This document shows, in pieces, positions 1-7,583 of a stretch of 32,186 nt of DNA. A model generated the notes under the pieces. That model searched no databases. It was given only the letters and a program-made list of their open reading frames with translations, and was not told where the DNA came from. Numbering within the stretch: the first letter of the stretch is position 1; each line of letters starts with the position of its first letter. Position numbers and translations under genes: made by a program. Source of the DNA: Pseudomonadota bacterium (lineage in GTDB: Bacteria > Pseudomonadota > Alphaproteobacteria > GCA-2731375); NCBI GenBank assembly GCA_027623205.1, contig JAQBYC010000050.1, positions 1 to 32,186 on the forward strand. Reading direction: 5' to 3'.

Positions 1-180
1 GACAACAAGAATCCTTTAAAATGAATTTGGCAAGGATTTTTCGCTTACTCAATGAGTCGGAGTATACCACAATTTACCAGAGCCCGCCCCGGCGTCAAGA
101 GAACCGGCGTCGAAGAACGGTCTGGGCAATCCGGCCATATTTGCGCAATACCACTGTTCTGCTGTAACATGTTGATTCCC

Positions 181-195
181 AACATTTATAATGTT
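181..195. promoter_or_regulatory. Perfect palindrome upstream of the PAS_5 gene
   Basis: AACATT-TAT-AATGTT is a perfect inverted repeat with 6-bp arms and a 3-bp centre, ending 34 bp before the TTG start of the PAS gene. It contains a TATAAT hexamer (187-192) that could be a -10 box, so a repressor bound here would cover the promoter. A second small palindrome, AACATGTT, lies just upstream at 168-175. The palindrome is seen directly; the operator role is inferred. Confidence 0.3.
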
Positions 196-229
196 CTGCA
201 CTTAATATCCGGCGGCGAGGGGTGGAAAC

Positions 230-709
230 TTGAGTATTCATATCAACATCGATCCGCTGCTCGATTTCCAGCAGCCTGTTCTGGCGGAGTTGCTGGGAAT
301 TTGGCGTGGGCAGGCGAACGCTGACGTGATGCCTCGGTGGAGCGTGTTTGACCCGGTCAGAATCCCGCCAAGAATTCTTCCTCATCTCTATCTGATCGAC
401 GGTCTCGACGAAAAGGAGCCGCGGCCCAGGTGGCGCCTGCTCGGAACCCACACCACGGATACACTCGGTCGCGACAATACGGGAAAATACTTTGACGAAA
501 TCTATTCCGCCGAAGATGCCAGAGATATGTCGGTCCCGGTGTTGTGGGTGATGGAGAAGCGGGTCCCCGCGCGTATCACCGGCCGCACGCGTTATGCCGA
601 TATGGATTGGTTGCCCTTTGAAAGTATTTACCTGCCTTATTCCGGTAACAGCGAAAACGTCAAGCGAATCCTCGGCGGGGTCGTTTATGAATTCGATAGC
701 ACCAAATGA
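230..709 (+). CDS. PAS domain protein (PAS_5-like)
   Basis: A 159-residue protein that is essentially one PAS-type sensory domain. It resembles the PAS_5 family found in many alphaproteobacteria: an N-terminal helix followed by 'LLGIWRGQ', then a central 'PRWRLLGTHTTDTLGRDNTG' block and a C-terminal strand 'GGVVYEF'. There is no attached kinase, DNA-binding or cyclase domain, so it is a stand-alone sensor or adaptor; the ligand is unknown. No signal peptide or membrane segment is visible, so it should be cytoplasmic. The start is a TTG preceded by a GGCGAGGGG ribosome-binding-like stretch; no ATG gives a full domain. It has no co-directional neighbour. Family assignment is fairly sure, function unknown. 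Confidence 0.8.
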   Translation: MSIHINIDPLLDFQQPVLAELLGIWRGQANADVMPRWSVFDPVRIPPRILPHLYLIDGLDEKEPRPRWRLLGTHTTDTLGRDNTGKYFDEIYSAEDARDMSVPVLWVMEKRVPARITGRTRYADMDWLPFESIYLPYSGNSENVKRILGGVVYEFDSTK

Positions 710-825
710 TGGGCGCATCATGGCCGCGTATCTTTGACTTCACTGAAATCGGTTCGGCGGTCATCGCAATGACTATCGGATAGCAGCCATATCGGTCTCG
801 TTCGCGTTCGGAACAGCCTTTGCCT

Positions 826-926
826 AGAGCAATTTTCAATCAACTGGATTCGCTTTGGCGATCCAAGTGATTGGTTCAATTGCTCTTTTCTTAAGAGCCC
901 GAGCATGTTTAGAAGAAACATGCTCT
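826..926 (+). repeat. 101-bp palindromic repeat, copy 1
   Basis: First of three copies in the window (others at 15886-15987 and, inverted, 19964-20064). It starts AGAGCA and ends TGCTCT, and consists of two back-to-back hairpins. The first, about 60 bp, pairs AGAGCAATT with AATTGCTCT. The second pairs GAGCATGTTT with AAACATGCTC around a 5-nt loop. It differs from copy 3 at only about nine positions. It lies in the gap between two convergent genes (PAS gene and LLM oxidoreductase), so it could also act as a bidirectional transcription end. It is likely a MITE-like or REP/BIME-like intergenic element. Confidence 0.85.
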
Positions 927-949
927 GGGGCCATGGTCTGTATCGCCGA

Positions 950-1132
950 TCAGAAAATCCAGCCCCAGGTAAGCAGCAGCAAAACTGCGGTGAGAGAGCC
1001 CGCGAGAATACTCACAAGGATGGCCGGAGCTGATTGCCGGCCCCGGCACCGAAATCCGCAACGTCTCCGTTCGGCGCCCGAACTCAGGGCCGCTTTTGGC
1101 CGAATTCTCCGCCTATTCCCGCACTGTCTCAA
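950..1132 (-). CDS. Possible small single-TM protein
   Basis: A 60-codon ORF that overlaps the last 20 bases of the LLM oxidoreductase gene on the same strand. Its C-terminal half (about residues 35-60, from 'SAPAILVSIL' to the end 'TWGWIF') would make a clean membrane helix after an Arg-rich, positively charged N-terminus. Overlap with the upstream gene would allow translational coupling. Against it: the N-terminal half is Arg-rich in the way shadow frames of GC-rich DNA usually are, and no ribosome-binding site stands out. I recognise no family. Confidence 0.22.
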   Translation of the reverse strand: MRQCGNRRRIRPKAALSSGAERRRCGFRCRGRQSAPAILVSILAGSLTAVLLLLTWGWIF

Positions 1133-1967
1133 TTAGCCGGGCGATTTTGTCCAGGCGGGGCAGGATCACATCTCCCGGCGCGGCCGCGAGGCCAAAGATG
1201 CAGCGTGTGACGCCGGCCTTGGCCAGCGTCTCGATCGCATCCGGGTCGCGGGGCGTCCCGAAGGTGGTTATGGGATAGGGTTCGCGGCCGGCCTCTTTCG
1301 CAAGCGCCGCCAGTTCGGCCATCCGGCCGGTCTTGAGATTGAATTGCCCGTCCGCCCCCGCCAGCATGGGAAGCCAGCCATCGCCGTAGCGCAGCAGCCG
1401 GCGAAAGGTCCCGTCCGCATCGCCGCCAATGAAGATCGGCGGGTGTGGTTTCTGCATCGGCTTGGGCCAGGACTGAATGCGTTCGAAATTGACAAACTCG
1501 CCCGCATAGCTCGCCTCGTCCCCGGTCCAGATCGCTTTCATCGCCTCGATCCGTTCCCGGGCCACCTTCCAGCGGCGGTTCCAGGGCGCGCCGTGATTTT
1601 CCATTTCCTCGCGGTTCCAGCCGCCACCGATGCCGAAATCCACCCGCCCGCCCGAAATGTGATCCAGGCTCGCGACTTCCTTGGCTGTGATGATGGGGTC
1701 CCGCTCGACGATCAGGCAGATGCCGGTGCCCAGGCGGATGCGTTTGGTAACGGCGGCTGCCGCAGCCAGGGCCAGGAACATATCGACGTTATGGGAATAG
1801 TCCGGCGGCAGCTCGCCGCCCAAAGTGTACTGGCTGTCGCGGCTGGCCGGAATATGGGTGTGGTCGGGTATGAAGAGGGCGTCGTAGCCACGCTCTTCGA
1901 CCGCGATGGCAAGATCCGCCGCCTGCATCGAATAATCCGTCGCAAACATGCAAATGCCAAATTCCAT
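1113..1967 (-). CDS. LLM class flavin-dependent oxidoreductase
   Basis: A 284-residue TIM-barrel enzyme of the luciferase-like monooxygenase class, closest to the TIGR03619-type 'F420-dependent' subgroup. Characteristic blocks are 'ALFIPDHTHIPASR' near the N-terminus, 'RIRLGTGICLIVERDP', 'LDHISGGRVDFGIGGGWN' and 'KPHPPIFIGGD'. Such enzymes use reduced FMN or F420 to oxidise small organic substrates; which cofactor applies here cannot be told from sequence. The start at 1967 ('MEFGICMFATD') is preferred over an upstream in-frame ATG at 2024, because a strong GGGAGG lies just before it and the extra 19 residues fall in a tandem repeat. It is divergent from the SDR/P450 cassette and may share its control region and substrate. 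Confidence 0.85.
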   Translation of the reverse strand: MEFGICMFATDYSMQAADLAIAVEERGYDALFIPDHTHIPASRDSQYTLGGELPPDYSHNVDMFLALAAAAAVTKRIRLGTGICLIVERDPIITAKEVASLDHISGGRVDFGIGGGWNREEMENHGAPWNRRWKVARERIEAMKAIWTGDEASYAGEFVNFERIQSWPKPMQKPHPPIFIGGDADGTFRRLLRYGDGWLPMLAGADGQFNLKTGRMAELAALAKEAGREPYPITTFGTPRDPDAIETLAKAGVTRCIFGLAAAPGDVILPRLDKIARLIETVRE

Positions 1968-1981
1968 TCCCGCCTCCCTAG

Positions 1982-2030
1982 CGTGCCTGGCCAAGTGTCG
2001 TGCCTGGCCAAGTGTAGGGTACACTGGCCA
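1982..2030. promoter_or_regulatory. Tandem 17-bp repeat with inverted half-site (operator-like)
   Basis: CGTGCCTGGCCAAGTGT occurs twice in perfect tandem (1982-1998 and 1999-2015). After a short gap comes ACACTGGCCA (2021-2030), which mirrors the TGGCCAAGTGT half with one base missing. The block lies between the LLM gene (-) and the SDR/P450/C45 cassette (+), where a regulator of both would bind. The repeat structure is seen directly; regulator binding is inferred. Confidence 0.45.
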
Positions 2031-2150
2031 GTTATCTCACGGCTTTATCCCTGCTTGCGGCTAAATTCCCCGGCCAATCTGGTCCATGACGCTGTACTGG
2101 GGCGTGATTATAGGCCAAAATCGGGCGAAATCGAGTTTGGGGGAAATGCC

Positions 2151-2930
2151 ATGCAACTAGAACATCCAGTCCTTTTGACGGGCGGCGCCTCCGGGGTCGG
2201 CGAGGCAACGGCGAAACTGCTGCTGGCGCGGGGCCATGCCGTGGTTTCGCTGGATATCAAACCGTCGAACAATCCAGAGGTTCGCCATCATGCCTGTGAT
2301 TTGAGCGATCCGGCCAGTATCGATGCGGCGCTGGACGGCCTGGACGGCCCCTTCTCGTCCTTGTTGAACGTGGCCGGGGTGCCGGGCACCGTAGGCGCGG
2401 CGCTGACCTTCAAGGTCAATTTTCTGGGCCTGCGCTATTTGACCGAAAAGATCTGGGACCGTCTGGCCGATGGCGGCACGGTGGTTAGCGTATCCTCCGT
2501 CGCGGGCAATAACTGGCGCAAACGGCGCGGCTACCTGGCCGAGGTCTTGGCCACCAAAAGTTTCGCCGAGGGCCTGGCCTGGTGGACCGCGAACGCCGAG
2601 GCCGTGGGCATCGACGCCTATACTTTTTCCAAAGAGGCCGTGGTGGTCTACACCATGCAATTGGCCGGCAAGGGATTGGCCCGGGGTATCAGGGTCAACG
2701 ACGTGGGGCCGGGTCCCGTTGATACACCAATCCTGCCCGATTTCACGGTGGACGTGGGCGCAGAGACCATGCAGACCATGATCGATATGGTCGGACGTTC
2801 GGCCCAGCCCCATGACATTGCCGAGGCATTGGTCCATCTGGCGGAAGCGCAGATCGGTTGGCTGAATGGTCAGCATATCGTCGTGGACGGCGGTATGACC
2901 GCCGGGTTTTCCGCCAATTGGAAAGGCTAA
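2151..2930 (+). CDS. Short-chain dehydrogenase/reductase (3-alpha-HSD-like)
   Basis: A 259-residue classical SDR. It has the nucleotide-binding glycine motif TGGASGVG (residues 10-17), an NVAG block at 73-76, the catalytic Ser in SVSSVAG (115 or 116) and the Y157-x-x-x-K161 pair. The spacing between Ser and Tyr is about 40 residues, longer than in ordinary SDRs, as in bacterial 3-alpha-hydroxysteroid dehydrogenase/carbonyl reductase. The likely reaction is NAD(P)-dependent oxidation of a secondary alcohol or reduction of a ketone. The start follows a GGGGGAAA stretch. The P450 gene begins 20 bp after its stop, so the two are almost certainly cotranscribed. The exact substrate is unknown; steroid or terpenoid alcohols are reasonable guesses. 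Confidence 0.87.
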   Translation: MQLEHPVLLTGGASGVGEATAKLLLARGHAVVSLDIKPSNNPEVRHHACDLSDPASIDAALDGLDGPFSSLLNVAGVPGTVGAALTFKVNFLGLRYLTEKIWDRLADGGTVVSVSSVAGNNWRKRRGYLAEVLATKSFAEGLAWWTANAEAVGIDAYTFSKEAVVVYTMQLAGKGLARGIRVNDVGPGPVDTPILPDFTVDVGAETMQTMIDMVGRSAQPHDIAEALVHLAEAQIGWLNGQHIVVDGGMTAGFSANWKG

Positions 2931-2950
2931 GGCCCCATGCGTGCGGTATC

Positions 2951-4201
2951 ATGATGGCCGGGCCAGTCATTGCGGGCCAACCGTTGCAGGTTGACCCCAG
3001 GCGGATTCCTGATTTGGCGGATCCGGTGCCGCTGTTGCAGCGCCTGCAGGATGAGGATCATATCCATTGGTCGGGTGAGGCCGGGGCCTGGCTGATCACC
3101 CGTTATGACGATGTGCGCGCGGGGTTTCTGGACCGCCGCCTTGGGGTCACACGGCCCATGCCGGCGCCGGAGCGGTTCGAGGAGGAATTCAGGGAAGTCT
3201 ACCGGGCCTATCGCAATTCCCTCGAAACCTGGATGGTGATGTCCGAGCCCCCCGATCACACGCGGCTGCGCAAGCTGGCCAATCGGGGCCTGACGCCCAC
3301 GGCGATCGAGGGGTTGCGGCCCCAGGTCGGTGAAATCGTAGATGGGTTGTTAGCCGCCATGCCGGACAGTGGCGACTGCGATTTCGTCAATGCCTTCGCC
3401 TATCCCTTGCCGGCGGCGGTGATCGCGCTGTTGATCGGCGTGCCAACGACCATACTGCGGGATCTCCATCGCTGGTCCGACGACATCGCAAAGGGGCTGG
3501 GCGCGCCGGGTGAGGACATTATTCGCCCGCCCGCATACGCGACCTTCGAGATGTCCGCATACCTGACTGACTTCATCGCCGAGCGGCGGGCTAATCCCAA
3601 GGATGCCATTATTGATCAATTGATTGCGGCCCGTGACGGCGATGCGCGCATGAGCTCGGATGAACTGATAGGCAATTTGATCCTGTTCCTGTTTGCCGGT
3701 CACGAAACCACCATGAACCTGCTGTCCAGCGGCCTGCGCAGCTTGCTCCGGCACCCTGGGCAAATGCAAGATTTGCGGGACAATCTCGACAACCGATCGG
3801 TTATTGCCGGCGCCGTGGAGGAGATCCTGCGCTACGATGGCGCATTGTTCATGCTCATGCGGTTTGCCGCGCAGGATTTTGAATGGCACGGCCGCAGGAT
3901 AGCCAAGGGCGATAAGGTATTTCTTTATTGTCTGGCGGCGAACCGCGATCGGCGCAAGTTCGAGCAGCCTGACAGGTTCGATATCCGCCGCCCCGACAGC
4001 AAACAGCACATCGCGTTCGGCTATGGACCGCATTTCTGTCTTGGCGGACCTCTCGCGCGGCTGGAGATGGAGGTCGCCTTGCCGGCCCTGCTGCGGCGGT
4101 TCCCCGCCTTGAGCCTGCCCGGTGAAAATGTCGCGTGGCGCAACAACATGACCCTGCGTGGTCAACCCTCCATGCCGCTGCGCATCGGGGTTGGCGTCTG
4201 A
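2951..4201 (+). CDS. Cytochrome P450
   Basis: A 416-residue soluble bacterial (class I) P450. It carries the I-helix oxygen-binding motif AGHETT (around residue 248), the K-helix ExxR (E291-R294) and the heme-ligand loop FGYGPHFCLGG with Cys363 as thiolate ligand. There is no membrane anchor. It would hydroxylate a lipophilic substrate using electrons from a ferredoxin and reductase, neither of which is encoded nearby. The start is placed at the ATGATG of 2951/2954; ribosome binding there is weak. A five-codon mini-ORF (ATG at 2936) ends at the TGA overlapping this start, so translation may be coupled to upstream reading. It sits between an SDR and a C45 hydrolase/acyltransferase on the same strand. 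Confidence 0.93.
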   Translation: MMAGPVIAGQPLQVDPRRIPDLADPVPLLQRLQDEDHIHWSGEAGAWLITRYDDVRAGFLDRRLGVTRPMPAPERFEEEFREVYRAYRNSLETWMVMSEPPDHTRLRKLANRGLTPTAIEGLRPQVGEIVDGLLAAMPDSGDCDFVNAFAYPLPAAVIALLIGVPTTILRDLHRWSDDIAKGLGAPGEDIIRPPAYATFEMSAYLTDFIAERRANPKDAIIDQLIAARDGDARMSSDELIGNLILFLFAGHETTMNLLSSGLRSLLRHPGQMQDLRDNLDNRSVIAGAVEEILRYDGALFMLMRFAAQDFEWHGRRIAKGDKVFLYCLAANRDRRKFEQPDRFDIRRPDSKQHIAFGYGPHFCLGGPLARLEMEVALPALLRRFPALSLPGENVAWRNNMTLRGQPSMPLRIGVGV

Positions 4202-4206
4202 AGTAC

Positions 4207-4223
4207 TTCCAGTTTAACTGGAA
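4207..4223. promoter_or_regulatory. Perfect 17-bp palindrome after the P450 gene
   Basis: TTCCAGTT-T-AACTGGAA is a perfect inverted repeat with 8-bp arms, six bases after the P450 stop and about 90 bp before the C45 gene. It has no T-tract, so it is a poor intrinsic terminator; an operator for the C45 gene or an RNA-processing hairpin is more likely. The role is inferred. Confidence 0.35.
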
Positions 4224-4310
4224 ACGCCCCGGTGTTTCATCATCTGGCATCGGTTCGGCCGGCAGCCGAAGACTGAAAACGAAGACGATGGATTAGGGGA
4301 GAGTGAAATT

Positions 4311-5420
4311 ATGGCCGAACTGAAAATTCTGAATCTGGGGGAAGACCCACACGAAAGGGGCCTGTTGCATGGCCGCCAATTTCCCGCCCAGATCCGTGAG
4401 AATATCGAAATCTATCTCAGCCGCTTCGAACTTGCCGGCAACGACCGCAATGCCGTGCTGCGCGGCGGTCATGACTGGGCCCGGCGGATCAAGGACTTTG
4501 ATGAAGAATACGCCGTGGAAATGGCCGGTGTCGCCAAAGGCGCGGACCTGCCCCTGGAACAGATCGCGGTTCTGAATGCCCGCTACGAGCTGACCTATCT
4601 GTCTTCGTTGAGCGAGACCCGGGGCAAGCTGACGGCCGAAGACCAGCGCGACGGCTGCACCGCCTTTGCCGCCCTGCCGGAAGTGACCCTCGATGGCGGC
4701 ACCCTGATGGGGCAGAACTGGGACTGGCTGGCGCCCATCCGGGGCCAATGCTTTGTGATGCGGGTGCGGCGCCCCGACCGCCCGAACTTCATCTGCCTGA
4801 CCCAGGCGGGCATTGTCGGCGGCATGATCGGCCTCAATGAAAACGGTCTTGGCCTGTGCGTGAACGGACTGATCTCGGACCAGGACGGCAACAACCTGGA
4901 ACAACGGCCGTTCCATCTGCGGGTCCGCGATATCATGAACGCCCGCAATATGAACGAAGCGATCAAGGCGGTGCTGTCGTCCAACCGCAATACTTCGGCC
5001 AATTTCCTGATCGGCCATGCGGATGGCGAAGTGATCGACCTGGAATCCGCGCCGGAAAAGGCCAACTACCTCTATCCCACCGATGGCCTGTTGACCCATG
5101 CCAATCATTTCGAGGTCTGGAACGGTATCAATTCCATGCTGGAACTGCAGGGCCCCTCCACCCTGTACCGCAGCCAGCGCCTGCGCCGCCTGTTGGAGCA
5201 GCGCAACGGGCCGGTGGATATCACCCTGGTGCAGCGCCTGCTGGGGGATCATTTCGGCCACCCCTATGCCATCTGCCGCCACGAAGGCGATGACGAACCG
5301 GAAAACAACAGGAAGCTGACCGTGGCCTCGGTCATCCTGTCCCTGAACGACCAGGTCATGTACGCCGCCGACGGCCCGCCCTGCGAAAACGCCTACCAGC
5401 GCATCCCGCTGGCGGCGTAA
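4311..5420 (+). CDS. C45-family peptidase / acyl-CoA:6-APA acyltransferase-like
   Basis: A 369-residue N-terminal nucleophile hydrolase related to the acyl-CoA:6-aminopenicillanic acid acyltransferase (C45) family. The hallmark is GCTAF at residues 115-119: precursor self-cleavage between Gly115 and Cys116 would expose Cys116 as the catalytic nucleophile. The GQNWDW block about 20 residues later matches the family. A helical pro-segment (residues 1-115) has 'GLLHGRQFP' near its start, another family feature. The reaction is likely amide bond hydrolysis or acyl transfer; real substrates in proteobacteria are mostly unknown and need not be penicillins. The start follows AGGGGAGAG. It is probably the last gene of the SDR-P450 cassette. 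Confidence 0.85.
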   Translation: MAELKILNLGEDPHERGLLHGRQFPAQIRENIEIYLSRFELAGNDRNAVLRGGHDWARRIKDFDEEYAVEMAGVAKGADLPLEQIAVLNARYELTYLSSLSETRGKLTAEDQRDGCTAFAALPEVTLDGGTLMGQNWDWLAPIRGQCFVMRVRRPDRPNFICLTQAGIVGGMIGLNENGLGLCVNGLISDQDGNNLEQRPFHLRVRDIMNARNMNEAIKAVLSSNRNTSANFLIGHADGEVIDLESAPEKANYLYPTDGLLTHANHFEVWNGINSMLELQGPSTLYRSQRLRRLLEQRNGPVDITLVQRLLGDHFGHPYAICRHEGDDEPENNRKLTVASVILSLNDQVMYAADGPPCENAYQRIPLAA

Positions 5421-5424
5421 ACCT

Positions 5425-5577
5425 TCACCGCAGGTTGCAGTTCACGGCGCTGCACCTTCCAGGGAAGGCCGCATAACCGTTCTCGGAACAGGCATAGGGT
5501 CGGGGACGGGAATTTCGCGACACAGGCGGGATAAACTGCGTTAGATTAGTAGGCTCACGCTGGCGGGACTGTTTCAT
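5425..5577 (-). CDS. Possible 50-aa Cys-containing small ORF
   Basis: An ATG-initiated 50-codon ORF opposite and upstream of the radical SAM gene, 91 bp from its start. Its C-terminal half is rich in Cys and Gly ('ACSENGYAAFPGRC', then 'NCNLR' at the end; Cys30, 42 and 47), while the N-terminus is polar and basic. No clear ribosome-binding site precedes the ATG, and no family is recognised. It is listed because small Cys-rich ORFs next to radical SAM genes are sometimes peptide substrates. It may well be a chance ORF. Confidence 0.2.
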   Translation of the reverse strand: MKQSRQREPTNLTQFIPPVSRNSRPRPYACSENGYAAFPGRCSAVNCNLR

Positions 5578-5668
5578 GTTTCAAACGGGCACCAGGAACA
5601 GCGCTGCTTTTGGCGCCCGTCTCAATCCGGCAACTTGACCGCCACCCTCAAACCAGCCGCGGACAACC

Positions 5669-7081
5669 GTGATGAATGTGCTACTTGTATCTACCTATGA
5701 ACTTGGGCATCAGCCCTTTGGCCTGGCATCGCCGGCGGCGTGGCTCACGGATGCCGGGGCCGAGGTAAATTGCCTCGATCTGGCGATAGACCTGCTGGAC
5801 GAGACAGCCATACGCGCCGCCGACCTGATCGCGATCTATCTGCCCATGCATACCGCGACGCGCCTGGCCGGCATGCTGGTGCCGCGGATCAGGGCTTGCA
5901 ATCCGTCGGCTCATCTCTGCTTTTACGGCCTCTATGCGCCTCTGAACGAAGACTATTTGCGGACGGAATTAGGTGCCGGGACGGTTCTCGGCGGTGAATT
6001 CGAGAGCGGCTTGCTCAACCTGTACAAACGCTTGTCGGCGAATGGCGCCGCTGCGTTGGAACCGCAATCGGAGCCTGTCATTTCCCTCGTCAAACAGGAC
6101 TTCCGTGTGCCACGGCGAGACGGCCTGCCGCAGCTGTCACGTTATGCCTATGTGGACATGGGCGGTGAGAGGCGCCGCACGGTGGGCTATACCGAGGCGA
6201 GCCGTGGCTGCAAGCATCTCTGCCGTCATTGCCCGGTGGTACCCGTCTATAACGGCAAGTTTCGCATCGTCCCACGCGGCGTGGTCATCGCGGATATTCG
6301 CCAGCAGGTAATGGGCGGCGCCGAGCATATCAGCTTCGGCGATCCGGACTTCTTCAATGGCGTCGGCCACGCCATCCGAATTATCGAAGACCTTCATGCG
6401 CAGTTCCCAGAGCTGACCTATGACGTGACCATCAAGGTCGAGCACTTATTGAAGCAAGCACGTCATTTCCAGGTGCTGGCCCGCACGGGCTGCCTGTTTG
6501 TTACCACGGCGGTGGAAGCCGTCGACGATGGGATTTTGCGCATCCTGGATAAAGGCCATACGCGGGACGACTTCATCCATCTGGCTGGTCTGGCGCGCGA
6601 GGCGAAGCTGACGCTTTCCCCCACCTTCATTCCGTTTCTGCCCTGGACCAGCCGCGAAAGCTATCTGGACCTCCTGCGGCTCCTGGCCAGCCTCGGACTG
6701 GTCGATTACGTGGCGCCCGTTCAGCTCACTATTCGGCTGCTGGTCCCCAAAGGGTCGCGGCTATTGGACGTTTCCGAAATGCGGCAACACCTGGGTAATT
6801 TCGATGCCGCCGCCCTCAGCTATCAATGGACCCACCCGGACCCGGGCATGGACGCCCTGCATGATCGCGTGCAGCGGGCGGTGGAGGCCGGCGAGGCCGC
6901 GGGCGCCTCTCGACGCGATACCTTTGCCGTGCTGTGGCGCCTGGCGCACGAGGCCTGCGGCCTGGACGCGCCGGACCTCTATCATGCGGCAACCTTGGAC
7001 GCGCCGGTCCATGTGCCATGTCTGAGCGAACCCTGGTACTGTTGCGCCGAACCCTCGGCAAGTCAGATCGCTGATATTTAG
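5669..7081 (+). CDS. Radical SAM protein with CCAEP C-terminal tail
   Basis: A 470-residue protein with three parts. Residues 1 to about 125 look like a Rossmann-type, B12-binding-like domain ('NVLLVSTYELG', 'IYLPMHTAT', 'GGEFESG') but lack the DxHxxG cobalamin-ligand motif. Residues about 170-400 form a radical SAM core with the cluster motif CKHLCRHC (Cys181, 185, 188), which binds a [4Fe-4S] cluster and S-adenosylmethionine. The C-terminus carries YCCAEP (Cys458-Cys459). This matches, as I recall it, a family described as CUAEP/CCAEP-tail radical SAM (seleno)proteins, in which the first or second tail residue pair is Sec-Cys or Cys-Cys; here both codons are Cys (TGT TGC). The reaction is unknown. 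The start is GTG at 5669 with ATG at 5672 as a near-equivalent. Confidence 0.87.
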   Translation: MMNVLLVSTYELGHQPFGLASPAAWLTDAGAEVNCLDLAIDLLDETAIRAADLIAIYLPMHTATRLAGMLVPRIRACNPSAHLCFYGLYAPLNEDYLRTELGAGTVLGGEFESGLLNLYKRLSANGAAALEPQSEPVISLVKQDFRVPRRDGLPQLSRYAYVDMGGERRRTVGYTEASRGCKHLCRHCPVVPVYNGKFRIVPRGVVIADIRQQVMGGAEHISFGDPDFFNGVGHAIRIIEDLHAQFPELTYDVTIKVEHLLKQARHFQVLARTGCLFVTTAVEAVDDGILRILDKGHTRDDFIHLAGLAREAKLTLSPTFIPFLPWTSRESYLDLLRLLASLGLVDYVAPVQLTIRLLVPKGSRLLDVSEMRQHLGNFDAAALSYQWTHPDPGMDALHDRVQRAVEAGEAAGASRRDTFAVLWRLAHEACGLDAPDLYHAATLDAPVHVPCLSEPWYCCAEPSASQIADI

Positions 7082-7161
7082 AACGGTTTTCAAAAAACGG
7101 GCAACAGCCCGATCCATGTCATCCGGACGAGTCAGGCATCAGGCCGGGATACGCGTGAAGT

Positions 7162-7443
7162 TTACGCACTCCCCTGGCTATCTGCGTCAATTGGAGCCGC
7201 GGGATCCTTGGCTTTCAGAACGCCTTCGGATTTTAATTTTTCCACCATGCTTTGCATCGAACCCAATGAGCGCAAGAACCCGTCAAGTGGCATGAACAGG
7301 CGCAGTTTTCCGGAAAATTCGGGGGCCTCGCCTTCCATCGGCGGCCGCGAGAGTTCGCCGAAATCGATCCGTACCACGCCGGCCATCAGTCGCATGGACG
7401 TGATGCCGTCGATGAAAACCTCGGTTTTTTGATTCTCGCTCAT
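7162..7443 (-). CDS. Conserved-looking 93-aa protein of unknown function
   Basis: A 93-residue acidic protein beginning 'MSENQKTEVFIDGI'. A beta-rich N-terminal half ('MRLMAGVVRIDFGEL', 'GKLRLFMPLDGFLRSL') is followed by an amphipathic helix ('MQSMVEKLKSEGVL') and a disordered tail. There is no signal peptide, membrane segment or metal motif. The start at 7443 has an AAGGA seven bases upstream, which is better than the in-frame TTG at 7449. It converges on the radical SAM gene (81-bp gap) and lies upstream of the M23 lipoprotein gene on the same strand. The composition and good ribosome-binding site indicate a real gene; I do not recognise a family with confidence. Confidence 0.65.
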   Translation of the reverse strand: MSENQKTEVFIDGITSMRLMAGVVRIDFGELSRPPMEGEAPEFSGKLRLFMPLDGFLRSLGSMQSMVEKLKSEGVLKAKDPAAPIDADSQGSA

Positions 7444-7583
7444 CTTCAATTCCTTTGTATTTGCTTGCCGTCCGCAACTGTATTTACTGCGTCACACGGG
7501 TGAAAATGCGTCCGCGAACATTAGCACAATTCACCACTGCGCTACCCCGGTTTTGACGGATAATGGAATTATGTCGTTGAGTC

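Noticed and set aside
1344-2150. Long plus-strand open frame upstream of the SDR gene
   Set aside because: It is the antisense shadow of the LLM oxidoreductase gene, and its SDR part simply continues the real gene, which has its own ATG and ribosome-binding site at 2151.
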